In this document: piece by piece, positions 8,649 through 16,304 of the stretch
Position numbering within the stretch: the stretch's first letter is position 1
How the letters are laid out: each line of letters starts with the position of its first letter
Assembly (NCBI GenBank): GCA_964434775.1
Contig: CAYSWH010000018.1
Coordinates: 1-34,282 of the forward strand
Direction: 5' to 3'
Length of the DNA: 34,282 nt
Source of the DNA: CAYSWH01 sp964434775
GTDB taxonomy: Bacteria > Patescibacteriota > JACMRA01
The notes under the pieces: generated by a model
What the model saw: the letters and a program-made list of their open reading frames with translations, nothing else
What the model was told of the DNA's origin: nothing
The model's database searches: none
Program-made: the position numbers and the translations under genes

Positions 8649-11600
8649 TTAAAGATTCCCTTCGTCCACCGATAAGGCTAGTTTTTCATCTAACCTTGAC
8701 GACTCATCATCCTCACTTTGATTGACTTCCGCATTAACCTTTATTCCAAGAGCAGTTAACTCATTTGCCAAGACTACAAAAGAACCGGGCAAATTAGGAC
8801 TTAAAATAGGTTTATCCTTAATAATCGACTCAAAGGCCGCATCTCTTCCTTTTACATCATCTGACTTGATAGTAAGCATTTCTTGAAGGGCATGAGCAGC
8901 TCCGTAGGCTTCCAGAGCCCACACTTCCATCTCTCCAAATCTTTGTCCTCCGGAATGACTTCTTCCTCCCAATGGTTGTTGAGTGACCAGCGAGTAAGGA
9001 CCGGTAGATCTGGTATGAATTTTATCGTCTACCAGATGGTGCAACTTATTGATATATAAAGTACCCACGACTACTTCTCTATCATATTTTTCGCCTGTTT
9101 GACCGTCCCAAAGTGATAATTTTCCACTTTTATCAAAGCCCGATTTGGTTAATTCACTCTGAATTTTTTCCCAGGAAATCTCATTGAGGGGTTGAGTTAA
9201 GGCGTTTACATTCTTTTTTTCACACACCAATCCTAAATGTGTTTCCAAAAGTTGCCCTAAATTCATACGACCGATAACACCTAGGGGGTTGAGAATACAA
9301 TCAACAGGTCTACCGTCGGCCGTATAGGGCATATCTTCAACCGGCATCACTACGGAAACTACTCCTTTGTTTCCGTGCCTACCGGCCATCTTGTCTCCGG
9401 GCTTTATTTTTCTAGTCACGGCCAACCAAATATGCACCCTCTTAATTACGTCATTGGGTAATGTATCACCGTTTTCTCTACTAAAGACCCTAATAGAAAT
9501 CACTTTTCCATTAAGACCGTGTTCCAAATAAAGAGAACTGTCTTTTACATCTCTGGAATATTCGCCAAAAAGAACCCTAATCAACTTATCTTCAGGCGAC
9601 AGATCAACTTCTCCTTTAGGGGTAATTTTTCCAACCAAAATGTCTCCGGATTCGACATATGCTCCCACGTGAATGATCCCGTCTTTGTCTAATTTCTTTA
9701 GCTTATCAGTAGCTACATTAGGAATATCGGAAGTAATTTCCTCATTACCAAGTCTGGTTTCGTGAACGTCACAAACTAATTCGTAAATATGATTGGATGT
9801 AAATTTGTCATTTTGAACCAATTTTTCCGAGAGAATAATTGCGTCTTCAAAATTATAGCCTTTAAAAGGCATAAATGCCACCCTAACATTTTGACCGATA
9901 GCAAATTCCCCGTTATGAACTCCAAAACCTTCGATTAGAATATCTCCTTTTTTAACTTTTTCTCCGCTTTTCACCACAATTCGTTGATTTATAGCAGAGT
10001 GATTATTTGAAGGGATGTATTTCAATGTCTTATACTCATGCTCCTGCTTACTTGATGAATCTTTAATAATCACTCCCAGACCGTCGGCTTTGACAACTTC
10101 GCCGTCAAATTCGGATGTTATCAAATATCCGCTGTCTCTGGCAGCTATCTTCTCAAAACCCGTAGCCACCACCGGATTCTCCGGTTTAACCAGAGGGAGT
10201 GCCTGACCCTGTTGGTTTGTACCCATCAAAACCCTAAAACCATCGGTTTGGGCCATAAAGGGTACCATACAGGTTGAAAGACTCAAAATTTGATTAGGTG
10301 CTACATCCATATAATCAACTTCCTCAACATAAACCTTCAAAGGGTTACCGTCTTTTCTGGCAGCCACGGTATTAGTCTTAAAGTGTCCGCTTTCATCAAG
10401 ATCTTTGATGTATTCACAAATAGTTACATTTAATTCAGCTTGAGCATCCAACCAAACCATTTCCTTAGAAACAAATTTTTTTACTTTGACTTCGAGTTTT
10501 GGATCTATTGCTTGAAGATCCTCTAAAACATCTTGAGTAATCAGCTGACCTGCTTTATATTTTCTCTTACCTTTGACCGAAACATCTTCATCCAGGGTCC
10601 TGGAAAGAAGTTCTTTGTCAGTGACTTTTAGTCTACTTTTGAGCTTAAAGTAAGGTGTCTCCAAAAAACCCATTTCGTTGGCCCTGGCATAAATGGAGGT
10701 GTGCACGTTAAGACCAAATGACGGACCTTCCGGAGTATTAATGGGACATAACCTACCGTAGTGACTGGGATGAACATCTCTAACCTCAAACCCTGCTCTT
10801 TCCTTAGTCAACCCTCCCGGACCGGTGGAAGTAAGAAAAGTTCTGTCGTCTAACTCGGACATAATGTTTGTCTGGTCCATAAATCTGGATAATTGAGAGG
10901 TGTTAAAGAAATCCTCAATCATCGCAGCCAAAGGTCTCATGTTAACTATTTGGGCAGGAGTGAAATTGTTGTCTTCACTGATAGTCATTTTGTCCTTGGT
11001 ATTTCTAACTACCCTGCTCAAACCTGCTTTAAAAGTATTGCCAAGCCATTCTCCAACGGTTCTTACTCTTCTATTACTTAGAGAATCAATGCTATCTCCT
11101 TCTTTTTGGTTTATTTTTAAGTTTACAAGCTCTCTGATAACTTCAACAACTTCATTAATATCCAAAGTCTTCTTATAGCTTATTTCTTTGCCCGGTTTTG
11201 ATTTAAGCCCCAATCGATTATCAAATTTGTACCTACCAACATTTCCGAAATCGTATTTAGCTCCATCCTCAAACAGAGAGAGAAGGTATTTTTTTCCTTG
11301 TTCTATGGAAACAATATCTCCCGGTCTAATCTTCTTATAAATAGAGTTTACGGCATCTTCCGTGCTAAAAGAAGAGTCCTTGTCGATGGTATTTTGGATG
11401 TAACTGGTTTTCTCGTCAGTATCGACGTCCTTGAATAAATTTAGTATATCACTTTCTTTGGAAATACCAAAAAGCCTCAGTATTTGCGTAGCCGGAAACT
11501 TCTTTTTTCTATCGATTCTGGCATAAATTACTCCGTCACTACCCAGAGTATAATCAATCCAAATTCCGCGAGTAGGAATTATTTTGGCCGAGTACACATA

Positions 11601-12050
11601 TGTACCTTTATCAATATCTCTGGAAAATACTACGCCGGGAGACTTTACCAATTGGCCGACAACAATTTTTTGAGTACCGTTTACAATAAAATTACCTTTT
11701 TTTGTCATCAAAGGCACAACTCCAACAAATACTTCCTGAATTTTTTTCTGCTGACTTACCAAGTTTTGCACTGATACGGAAATTGTTAGCCTTGCTCCAT
11801 ATGTTCCTCCCTTTAAGAGTGCTTCGTACTCGTCGGATTCAGGATATTCCAAAGTAAACTTTGGCCCGAACTCCACTTTCCACCTGTTTCCCACATTGTC
11901 TTCTACAGGACTGAATTCTGCCAAAATTTTTTGTAAGTCGTCTTTCCAAAATTTTTTGTAAGAATTAACTTGTAACTCATTTAAATTAGGAATAGAAAAC
12001 TGCTTATACTCTATTCCAAACGTGTCTCTTTGAATATTATTTACTGCCAT
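8649..12050 (-). CDS. rpoB: RNA polymerase beta subunit
   Basis: 1133 aa, the beta subunit forming half of the RNA polymerase active cleft. The length is close to compact bacterial forms and about 200 aa shorter than E. coli. Landmarks are SQLSRFMDQ and GPGGLTKERAGFEVRDVHPS (rifampicin region), GYNFEDAIILSE, KPGDKMAGRHGNKGVVS, and the C-terminal GEMEVWALEAYGA. In the rifampicin region the equivalents of E. coli Q513, H526, R529 and S531 are R, D, F and T, which predicts natural resistance. rpoC is not downstream: a strong terminator and an APH-type gene follow. No rplJ or rplL lies upstream. No Shine-Dalgarno site is seen; a TTATAA sits 10 bp before the ATG. Confidence 0.98.
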   Translation of the reverse strand: MAVNNIQRDTFGIEYKQFSIPNLNELQVNSYKKFWKDDLQKILAEFSPVEDNVGNRWKVEFGPKFTLEYPESDEYEALLKGGTYGARLTISVSVQNLVSQQKKIQEVFVGVVPLMTKKGNFIVNGTQKIVVGQLVKSPGVVFSRDIDKGTYVYSAKIIPTRGIWIDYTLGSDGVIYARIDRKKKFPATQILRLFGISKESDILNLFKDVDTDEKTSYIQNTIDKDSSFSTEDAVNSIYKKIRPGDIVSIEQGKKYLLSLFEDGAKYDFGNVGRYKFDNRLGLKSKPGKEISYKKTLDINEVVEVIRELVNLKINQKEGDSIDSLSNRRVRTVGEWLGNTFKAGLSRVVRNTKDKMTISEDNNFTPAQIVNMRPLAAMIEDFFNTSQLSRFMDQTNIMSELDDRTFLTSTGPGGLTKERAGFEVRDVHPSHYGRLCPINTPEGPSFGLNVHTSIYARANEMGFLETPYFKLKSRLKVTDKELLSRTLDEDVSVKGKRKYKAGQLITQDVLEDLQAIDPKLEVKVKKFVSKEMVWLDAQAELNVTICEYIKDLDESGHFKTNTVAARKDGNPLKVYVEEVDYMDVAPNQILSLSTCMVPFMAQTDGFRVLMGTNQQGQALPLVKPENPVVATGFEKIAARDSGYLITSEFDGEVVKADGLGVIIKDSSSKQEHEYKTLKYIPSNNHSAINQRIVVKSGEKVKKGDILIEGFGVHNGEFAIGQNVRVAFMPFKGYNFEDAIILSEKLVQNDKFTSNHIYELVCDVHETRLGNEEITSDIPNVATDKLKKLDKDGIIHVGAYVESGDILVGKITPKGEVDLSPEDKLIRVLFGEYSRDVKDSSLYLEHGLNGKVISIRVFSRENGDTLPNDVIKRVHIWLAVTRKIKPGDKMAGRHGNKGVVSVVMPVEDMPYTADGRPVDCILNPLGVIGRMNLGQLLETHLGLVCEKKNVNALTQPLNEISWEKIQSELTKSGFDKSGKLSLWDGQTGEKYDREVVVGTLYINKLHHLVDDKIHTRSTGPYSLVTQQPLGGRSHSGGQRFGEMEVWALEAYGAAHALQEMLTIKSDDVKGRDAAFESIIKDKPILSPNLPGSFVVLANELTALGIKVNAEVNQSEDDESSRLDEKLALSVDEGNL

Positions 12051-12188
12051 AGATACAACTTTATAAGCTCAAACCAAATTAAACACTTTGTCAAGGTTAA
12101 ATTTCCTCAAATATTTTTGAATTTTGCTTATTTATATGTTTTAGAAGTATAAATATGAAGAATATAACTGGTGTTCCTCCTGAAGTCG

Positions 12189-12212
12189 GAAAAAATTCTA
12201 AAATTCTTTTAG
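12189..12212 (-). terminator. Possible terminator of gltX
   Basis: On the minus strand CTAAAA and TTTTAG form a 6-bp AT stem (12198-12212) followed by a T-rich run. It lies just past the gltX stop. The hairpin is weak. Confidence 0.4.
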
Positions 12213-12219
12213 TTTGGAT

Positions 12220-13965
12220 CTAATCAAATAAAGATTTATTAATTCTGTCAATTACAATTTGCATTGGTAGAACGGAAATCAGCTCAAACGGACCGGGAGA
12301 CTTTGCTTTACCGGATAAAGCAACCCTTAAAGGCCAGAGATAAGAGCCGGCATCCTTTTGGTTTAAAACAAGCCAATCTTTGATAATTTTTTCCCAAGTA
12401 CCGGACAATTCTGTTAATTTTTCCTGAAGTAAATAATCACCTTCTTCGCTTTCAGCGTATTTATAAAGCTCACTTTGTTTCTGTGCAAGTTTTTTCCCGA
12501 GATCACTAGCAAAAATATCATTTTCCAACACTTCCGTGAGTTCTTTTAAACAATTTAGGCTTTCTTCGAGGCTGATTTTTTTCCATTTGAGCAATTCTTT
12601 GGAAGGCTTTTGGTGATTTATCAAGCAACTACTATCACTCCCAAGTTCGGAAAGGGTAGATATTCTGGTTTGATCAAAGAGAAAGGCAATCTTGGTAAGA
12701 GGGGAAGAAAAGTTTTGGCTGTTGACGTCGAGCTTGGAATCTATTGCCGAAAGAATAGCCCTTATCTTTTCCAATCTGGCTTCCTGGTAAGGCTCTGCTT
12801 TTTTTAAAACTTCCGTAAGATCTTGCAAATATCTCCTTACAAGTTTCAAAAACGGAGTCGGCTTGAACATTTTAAGATATTCTTTATTAAACCAATTAAG
12901 CTTCTCCGGATTAAATCTGGAGGGACTTTTTGACAGGCTTTCCAATTTGAACTCGGCAGCCAAATTATCAATTAGTCTTTCTGTTCGCTGAGAAGAATCG
13001 AGATTTTGAAAAACCTCTTCCTCCAGATAAATTTCTTTTTCAGTTCCTGGATTCCAAGCCAAAAAAACCAGATAATTCAAGACTGCTTCCGGCAAATACC
13101 CTTTATCGAGGTAATCAATCATATTCACATCATTGTCTCTTTTGCTCAACTTCTTGTTACCTTCTTTACCCAAAATTACCGGCAAATGAATATATTTAGG
13201 TGATTTACCCCAATAATCCAAAAACATGGTTGTATGCTTTGCCAGACTCGGATACCATTCCTGAGCCCTAATTACCAAGGAAGTTTCCATTAGGTTATCG
13301 TCGATTAGATGAGCCAGGTGGTAAGTTGGATATCCGTCCGATTTGAGGATGGTAAAATCCTCTTCCAAAGCAAGATCAAATTCACTTTTCCCCAACAATT
13401 CATCTTGGCAGGAAATTTTTTGCTCTCTTTGAATTCGATATCTTAGGGAGGGTTTTTTGGGGTCCTTAAGTCCCTCTTCTACACTTATAAAGAGCGATTC
13501 CTGACCGTATTTTTCTAAACTTGATTTAAAATAGTTTATCGGAGCTTGGGAAATTTTTTTTATTTCCTGAAGTTCGTTTTTTTCTTCTTCAGTCAGAAAT
13601 GACCAATAAGCCAATTTTCGATCAATTAAATTTTGAGCATGTTTGTAATAAAGATCAAGTCTTTGAGATTGAAAGTAAGGCCCATAGTCACCCTTTTGGT
13701 AGACTTTGTAAAAATCATTATAATGATTAGCCTCTTCCAAGGTGACTCCCTCTTGGGGATTTAAAGATAGTTTGGAAAGTGTTTCCAGCATGTTCGGTAC
13801 CGCCTCGGGAATAAGCCTTTGACGATCAGTATCCTCAATTCTAAGGTACCAAACACCGTTATTAATTTTAGCAAAAAGCTTGGTAAAAAGAAGTTGACGT
13901 GTAGTCCCGATATGTAAATAACCGGTTGGTGAAGGGGCTTGTCTAGTTCGAAATTCATTTCCCAT
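12220..13965 (-). CDS. gltX: Glutamyl-tRNA synthetase
   Basis: 581 aa, a class I synthetase that charges tRNA-Glu. HIG is at 18-20 (SPTGYLHIGTTR), LRIEDTDR at 42-49, and KLSKR at 272-276. It is about 100 aa longer than typical GluRS; the extra length is mainly in the C-terminal anticodon-binding half (residues about 300-560). The usual zinc-binding Cys cluster after the YxxFLT segment near residue 120 is missing. The C-terminus has the family pattern LRVALSGKAKSPGPFE. GluRS rather than GlnRS is favoured by the family pattern; whether it also charges tRNA-Gln for a transamidation route cannot be judged here. A TTGACC/TAATTT pair lies directly before the ATG. Confidence 0.93.
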   Translation of the reverse strand: MGNEFRTRQAPSPTGYLHIGTTRQLLFTKLFAKINNGVWYLRIEDTDRQRLIPEAVPNMLETLSKLSLNPQEGVTLEEANHYNDFYKVYQKGDYGPYFQSQRLDLYYKHAQNLIDRKLAYWSFLTEEEKNELQEIKKISQAPINYFKSSLEKYGQESLFISVEEGLKDPKKPSLRYRIQREQKISCQDELLGKSEFDLALEEDFTILKSDGYPTYHLAHLIDDNLMETSLVIRAQEWYPSLAKHTTMFLDYWGKSPKYIHLPVILGKEGNKKLSKRDNDVNMIDYLDKGYLPEAVLNYLVFLAWNPGTEKEIYLEEEVFQNLDSSQRTERLIDNLAAEFKLESLSKSPSRFNPEKLNWFNKEYLKMFKPTPFLKLVRRYLQDLTEVLKKAEPYQEARLEKIRAILSAIDSKLDVNSQNFSSPLTKIAFLFDQTRISTLSELGSDSSCLINHQKPSKELLKWKKISLEESLNCLKELTEVLENDIFASDLGKKLAQKQSELYKYAESEEGDYLLQEKLTELSGTWEKIIKDWLVLNQKDAGSYLWPLRVALSGKAKSPGPFELISVLPMQIVIDRINKSLFD

Positions 13966-13973
13966 AGATTCTT

Positions 13974-14002
13974 AAATTACTAAATTTTTTAGCTTTGGTC
14001 AA
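13974..14002 (-). promoter_or_regulatory. Candidate promoter of gltX
   Basis: Minus strand TTGACC (13997-14002), 17 bp, TAATTT (13974-13979). The predicted start falls at about 13967, within 2-3 nt of the ATG at 13965, which would make the mRNA nearly leaderless. The -10 match is weak. Confidence 0.35.
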
Positions 14003-14024
14003 GAAAATCTCAGGTTTAGACTAT

Positions 14025-14122
14025 ATAGTCGATTCGAATATAACCAATACACACTTGTTACGGCGAACTTGTTTCGGAATCCCTTCGAATAGATCCTGAT
14101 CCTGAAATAAATTCAGGATGAC
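14025..14122 (+). repeat. Dispersed repeat family 1, copy 3 (short)
   Basis: It carries ATAGTCGATTCGAATATAAC, CTTGTTTCGGAAT, CTTCGAA and a hairpin ATCCTGAA-ATAAA-TTCAGGAT (14099-14119). The trailing TTCAGGATGAC units of copies 1 and 2 are missing. It separates gltX from hisF. Confidence 0.85.
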
Positions 14123-14137
14123 GTGAATCAATAATAA

Positions 14138-14905
14138 CTAGATTCGGATTGGGAGGTTTTGCCCCGCTAAATATTTTTTGAGTGCTGAAAGCTCAATTTC
14201 TCCATAATGAAATACACTGGCTGCTAAAGCACCGTTGACCCCGGTTTTTTCAAAAACTTCTAAAAAGTCTTCTTTCTTTCCCGCACCTCCAGAAGCAATT
14301 AACGGGACCTTGCAAATACGATCAACTTTGCTAAGTAGATCAATGTTATAGCCTTTTTTTACCCCGTCAGTGTCCATAGAATTAAGCACGATTTCCCCGG
14401 CTCCACGGTCTTGTACTTCTTTGATCCAATCAACAGTGGACTTATTGCTTTTTACGGTTTTGGAAGTGTCTCCCGTATACATAAAAGTCAGGTCTTCCCC
14501 ATCCTCATTTTTGGAATCGACACCAACTACGATACATTGAGAGCCAAATTCTTTGGCGGCCTCGGAAATTAATTGAGGATTTTCCAAAGCAGGGGTATTT
14601 ATGGATATTTTGTCAGCACCATTTTGAAGAATTTCTCTGATTACATCCAAAGAGTTTATTCCCCCGGCAACACAAAATGGAATGTTAATTTCTTTGGCAA
14701 TTTTTCTAATCCATTCGTATCCGACACTCCTCCTTTCACTGCTGGCAGTAATATCGTAAAATACAAGCTCGTCTGCTCCCTGATCGGAATATCTTTTGGC
14801 CAATTCCAAAATATCCCCGACAACCTGATGATTTTTAAATTTAACCCCTTTGACAACTTGGCCGTTTTTTACATCAAGACAAGGAATTATTCTTTTTGTA
14901 AGCAT
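14138..14905 (-). CDS. hisF: Imidazole glycerol phosphate synthase cyclase subunit HisF
   Basis: 255 aa, full length for the HisF barrel. The two catalytic aspartates are present: D11 in IIPCLDVKNG and D130 in VVGVDSKN. Phosphate-binding loops GGINS and SGGAGK and the C-terminal ALAASVFHYGEI match the family. HisF closes the imidazole ring of histidine using ammonia from HisH and releases AICAR. No other his gene is in the window, and the gene sits 12 bp behind a sortase-like gene. It may therefore serve a complete his pathway elsewhere, or act like the HisF homologues that work in surface-sugar amidation. Confidence 0.92.
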   Translation of the reverse strand: MLTKRIIPCLDVKNGQVVKGVKFKNHQVVGDILELAKRYSDQGADELVFYDITASSERRSVGYEWIRKIAKEINIPFCVAGGINSLDVIREILQNGADKISINTPALENPQLISEAAKEFGSQCIVVGVDSKNEDGEDLTFMYTGDTSKTVKSNKSTVDWIKEVQDRGAGEIVLNSMDTDGVKKGYNIDLLSKVDRICKVPLIASGGAGKKEDFLEVFEKTGVNGALAASVFHYGEIELSALKKYLAGQNLPIRI

Positions 14906-14917
14906 CTAAATATTTGA

Positions 14918-15847
14918 TTATTCTTGAACCAATTCTGCCCTAGTCAGCCATCTCTTGGTCGGCAACCACTCTCCCCCTACTTGTTCCAGAATGGAAGCTT
15001 GGAGAGTCACTACCCGCTTATCTCCGTAATTTCTGTAAGCCTCAGTCACATTTTCTTCATTAATGGCCAAAGCCTCAAAAACTCTAAACTTGAGTTCCCT
15101 ACCCTCATGATCGTAAATATAAAACTCTTCGCCGGGTTTGCTGGTTCTCTCAATTGCTTTGAAAACTTCGTTATAATCACTTTGTACGCTTAGATAATTA
15201 CTACTGTGTCCGATGATGTAACTGTTTCCTTGTTCCCCGGGTAAAGGTGAAATAGGCAGATGGACAATACCGTCTTGCAGTTTTTGCTGAATAGGACTAT
15301 CCGTAGGGTTATTATCTACATAACGAGTAAAATCAACCGTTCCGTCGCCGGCGGTAGAGGGCTCATAAAAATCCTGGAATTCGGCATAGATAATCGGAGC
15401 TTCAATGCCGTATTCTTCCCAAACAAGCATGCTGGTTTTTTCCGGGTTTTGCGGAGCCGGCACTATCTCCTCCAAAGAGACTCTGTCCGGGGCTTGGTCT
15501 TTGTCAACTTCTTCAAATTGGGGATCTGCCTTAAGCGGTAGAGGATAACCGAGCTCTTGAATGTTTTCCGATGAAACAAAACCGAGATCTATCCCTGCCC
15601 TTTTTAGTATGTCTGTTAATTTTTCTCCGGCTCTATCTACCCGGACCGTAGTTTCCTCTTCAGGCTCTTGAGGGGTTTCCACAACGGTTTCTTCCGGTTC
15701 AGAGGCTTGATCATTCTGATTTTGAGTAAATACAAAAAAACCGAGAGCTCCCACAAAGAACACCACACCCAAGGTAAAAATTGCTATCCATAGTTTATTT
15801 TTTTGAAAAAAGCTTATATTAGCATTGTTTTTTGTTTCCGGAGACAT
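14918..15847 (-). CDS. Sortase-fold protein with catalytic Cys replaced by Ser
   Basis: 309 aa. Residues about 19-41 are a membrane anchor, and residues 45-70 are a Pro/Glu-rich linker. Residues about 140-309 are a sortase-type barrel. The sequence GIVHLPISPLPGEQGNSYII leads into GHSSN, with H214 at the position of the catalytic histidine. R299 in TKRWL matches the catalytic arginine. Sortases normally have TLxTC before this arginine; here the segment is VTLQASILEQ, so S285 (codon TCC at 14993-14995) replaces the cysteine. It may be an inactive binding protein or an altered enzyme. TATACT lies 4 bp before the ATG. hisF follows after 12 bp. Confidence 0.85.
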   Translation of the reverse strand: MSPETKNNANISFFQKNKLWIAIFTLGVVFFVGALGFFVFTQNQNDQASEPEETVVETPQEPEEETTVRVDRAGEKLTDILKRAGIDLGFVSSENIQELGYPLPLKADPQFEEVDKDQAPDRVSLEEIVPAPQNPEKTSMLVWEEYGIEAPIIYAEFQDFYEPSTAGDGTVDFTRYVDNNPTDSPIQQKLQDGIVHLPISPLPGEQGNSYIIGHSSNYLSVQSDYNEVFKAIERTSKPGEEFYIYDHEGRELKFRVFEALAINEENVTEAYRNYGDKRVVTLQASILEQVGGEWLPTKRWLTRAELVQE

Positions 15848-15980
15848 AATTAGTATATGGCGATTTGATTTTAATTAAATAATTCTAAGTATAATAAGCT
15901 TAAATAAAAAAATCTTTCATGTCCAGATTTTGTTTTTTGAGATTCCCGGGCCTTTTTTCTATTTATTCAAAGCAAGGCAT

Positions 15981-16037
15981 ACTCAGGCCCTTCCCCACCC
16001 CCTTTACCCAAAAGGGCATTTCCCCCGAGTGGGGAAA
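15981..16037 (+). repeat. Dispersed repeat family 2, copy 2
   Basis: The block runs ACTCAGGCCC, TTCCCCACCCC, AAGGGCATTTCCCCCGAGTG, GGGAAA. The inverted counterpart is at 27015-27070, so the two copies face each other across the defence island. Confidence 0.8.
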
Positions 16038-16100
16038 AATAAAACCCGAGTTGTTAGTTCAAAAATATATTATTTCAGCCCAAAGCAACCCTTGTGGTAC

Positions 16101-16230
16101 CAAAATTAAGAAGTGACTGTAGCGGTGATTCTTGAATCGCCATAGTCAAAACCGATAAGCCGTAGAGGCAGACCAGCCCTGCCATATTTTTAATAAAAAT
16201 TAATTCGTAGCAGAAACCTCTGCTTTCCAT
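16101..16230 (+). repeat. Left copy of the island-flanking direct repeat
   Basis: The first 61 bp (16101-16161) match 25975-26035 at 60 of 61 positions. The last 44 bp or so, including TTTTTAATAAAAATTAATTC, also match, with a divergent stretch in between. It carries the near-palindrome GGTGATTC-TT-GAATCGCC. Both copies have the same orientation and bracket the whole restriction gene cluster. Confidence 0.9.
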
Positions 16231-16304
16231 CATTCGAGTAAATTAGACTTTCGGAGTTGGTTTTTGGACCAAAAGAAGAGTTTATTTCGGGGTTGGTTGG
16301 TTTT

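Larger units (their letters stand above)
15848..16304. other. Repeat-rich left border of the defence island
   Basis: 457 bp between the sortase-like gene and the RloC-like gene. It contains a family-2 repeat (15981-16037) and the left copy of the island-flanking direct repeat (16101-16230). An open frame at 15919-16116 runs through these repeats and is not considered a gene. Confidence 0.7.

Noticed and set aside
16101..16230. Phage-type attachment site
   Set aside because: No integrase lies beside either copy and the repeat holds a REP-like palindrome, so a dispersed repeat used for homologous recombination is more likely.
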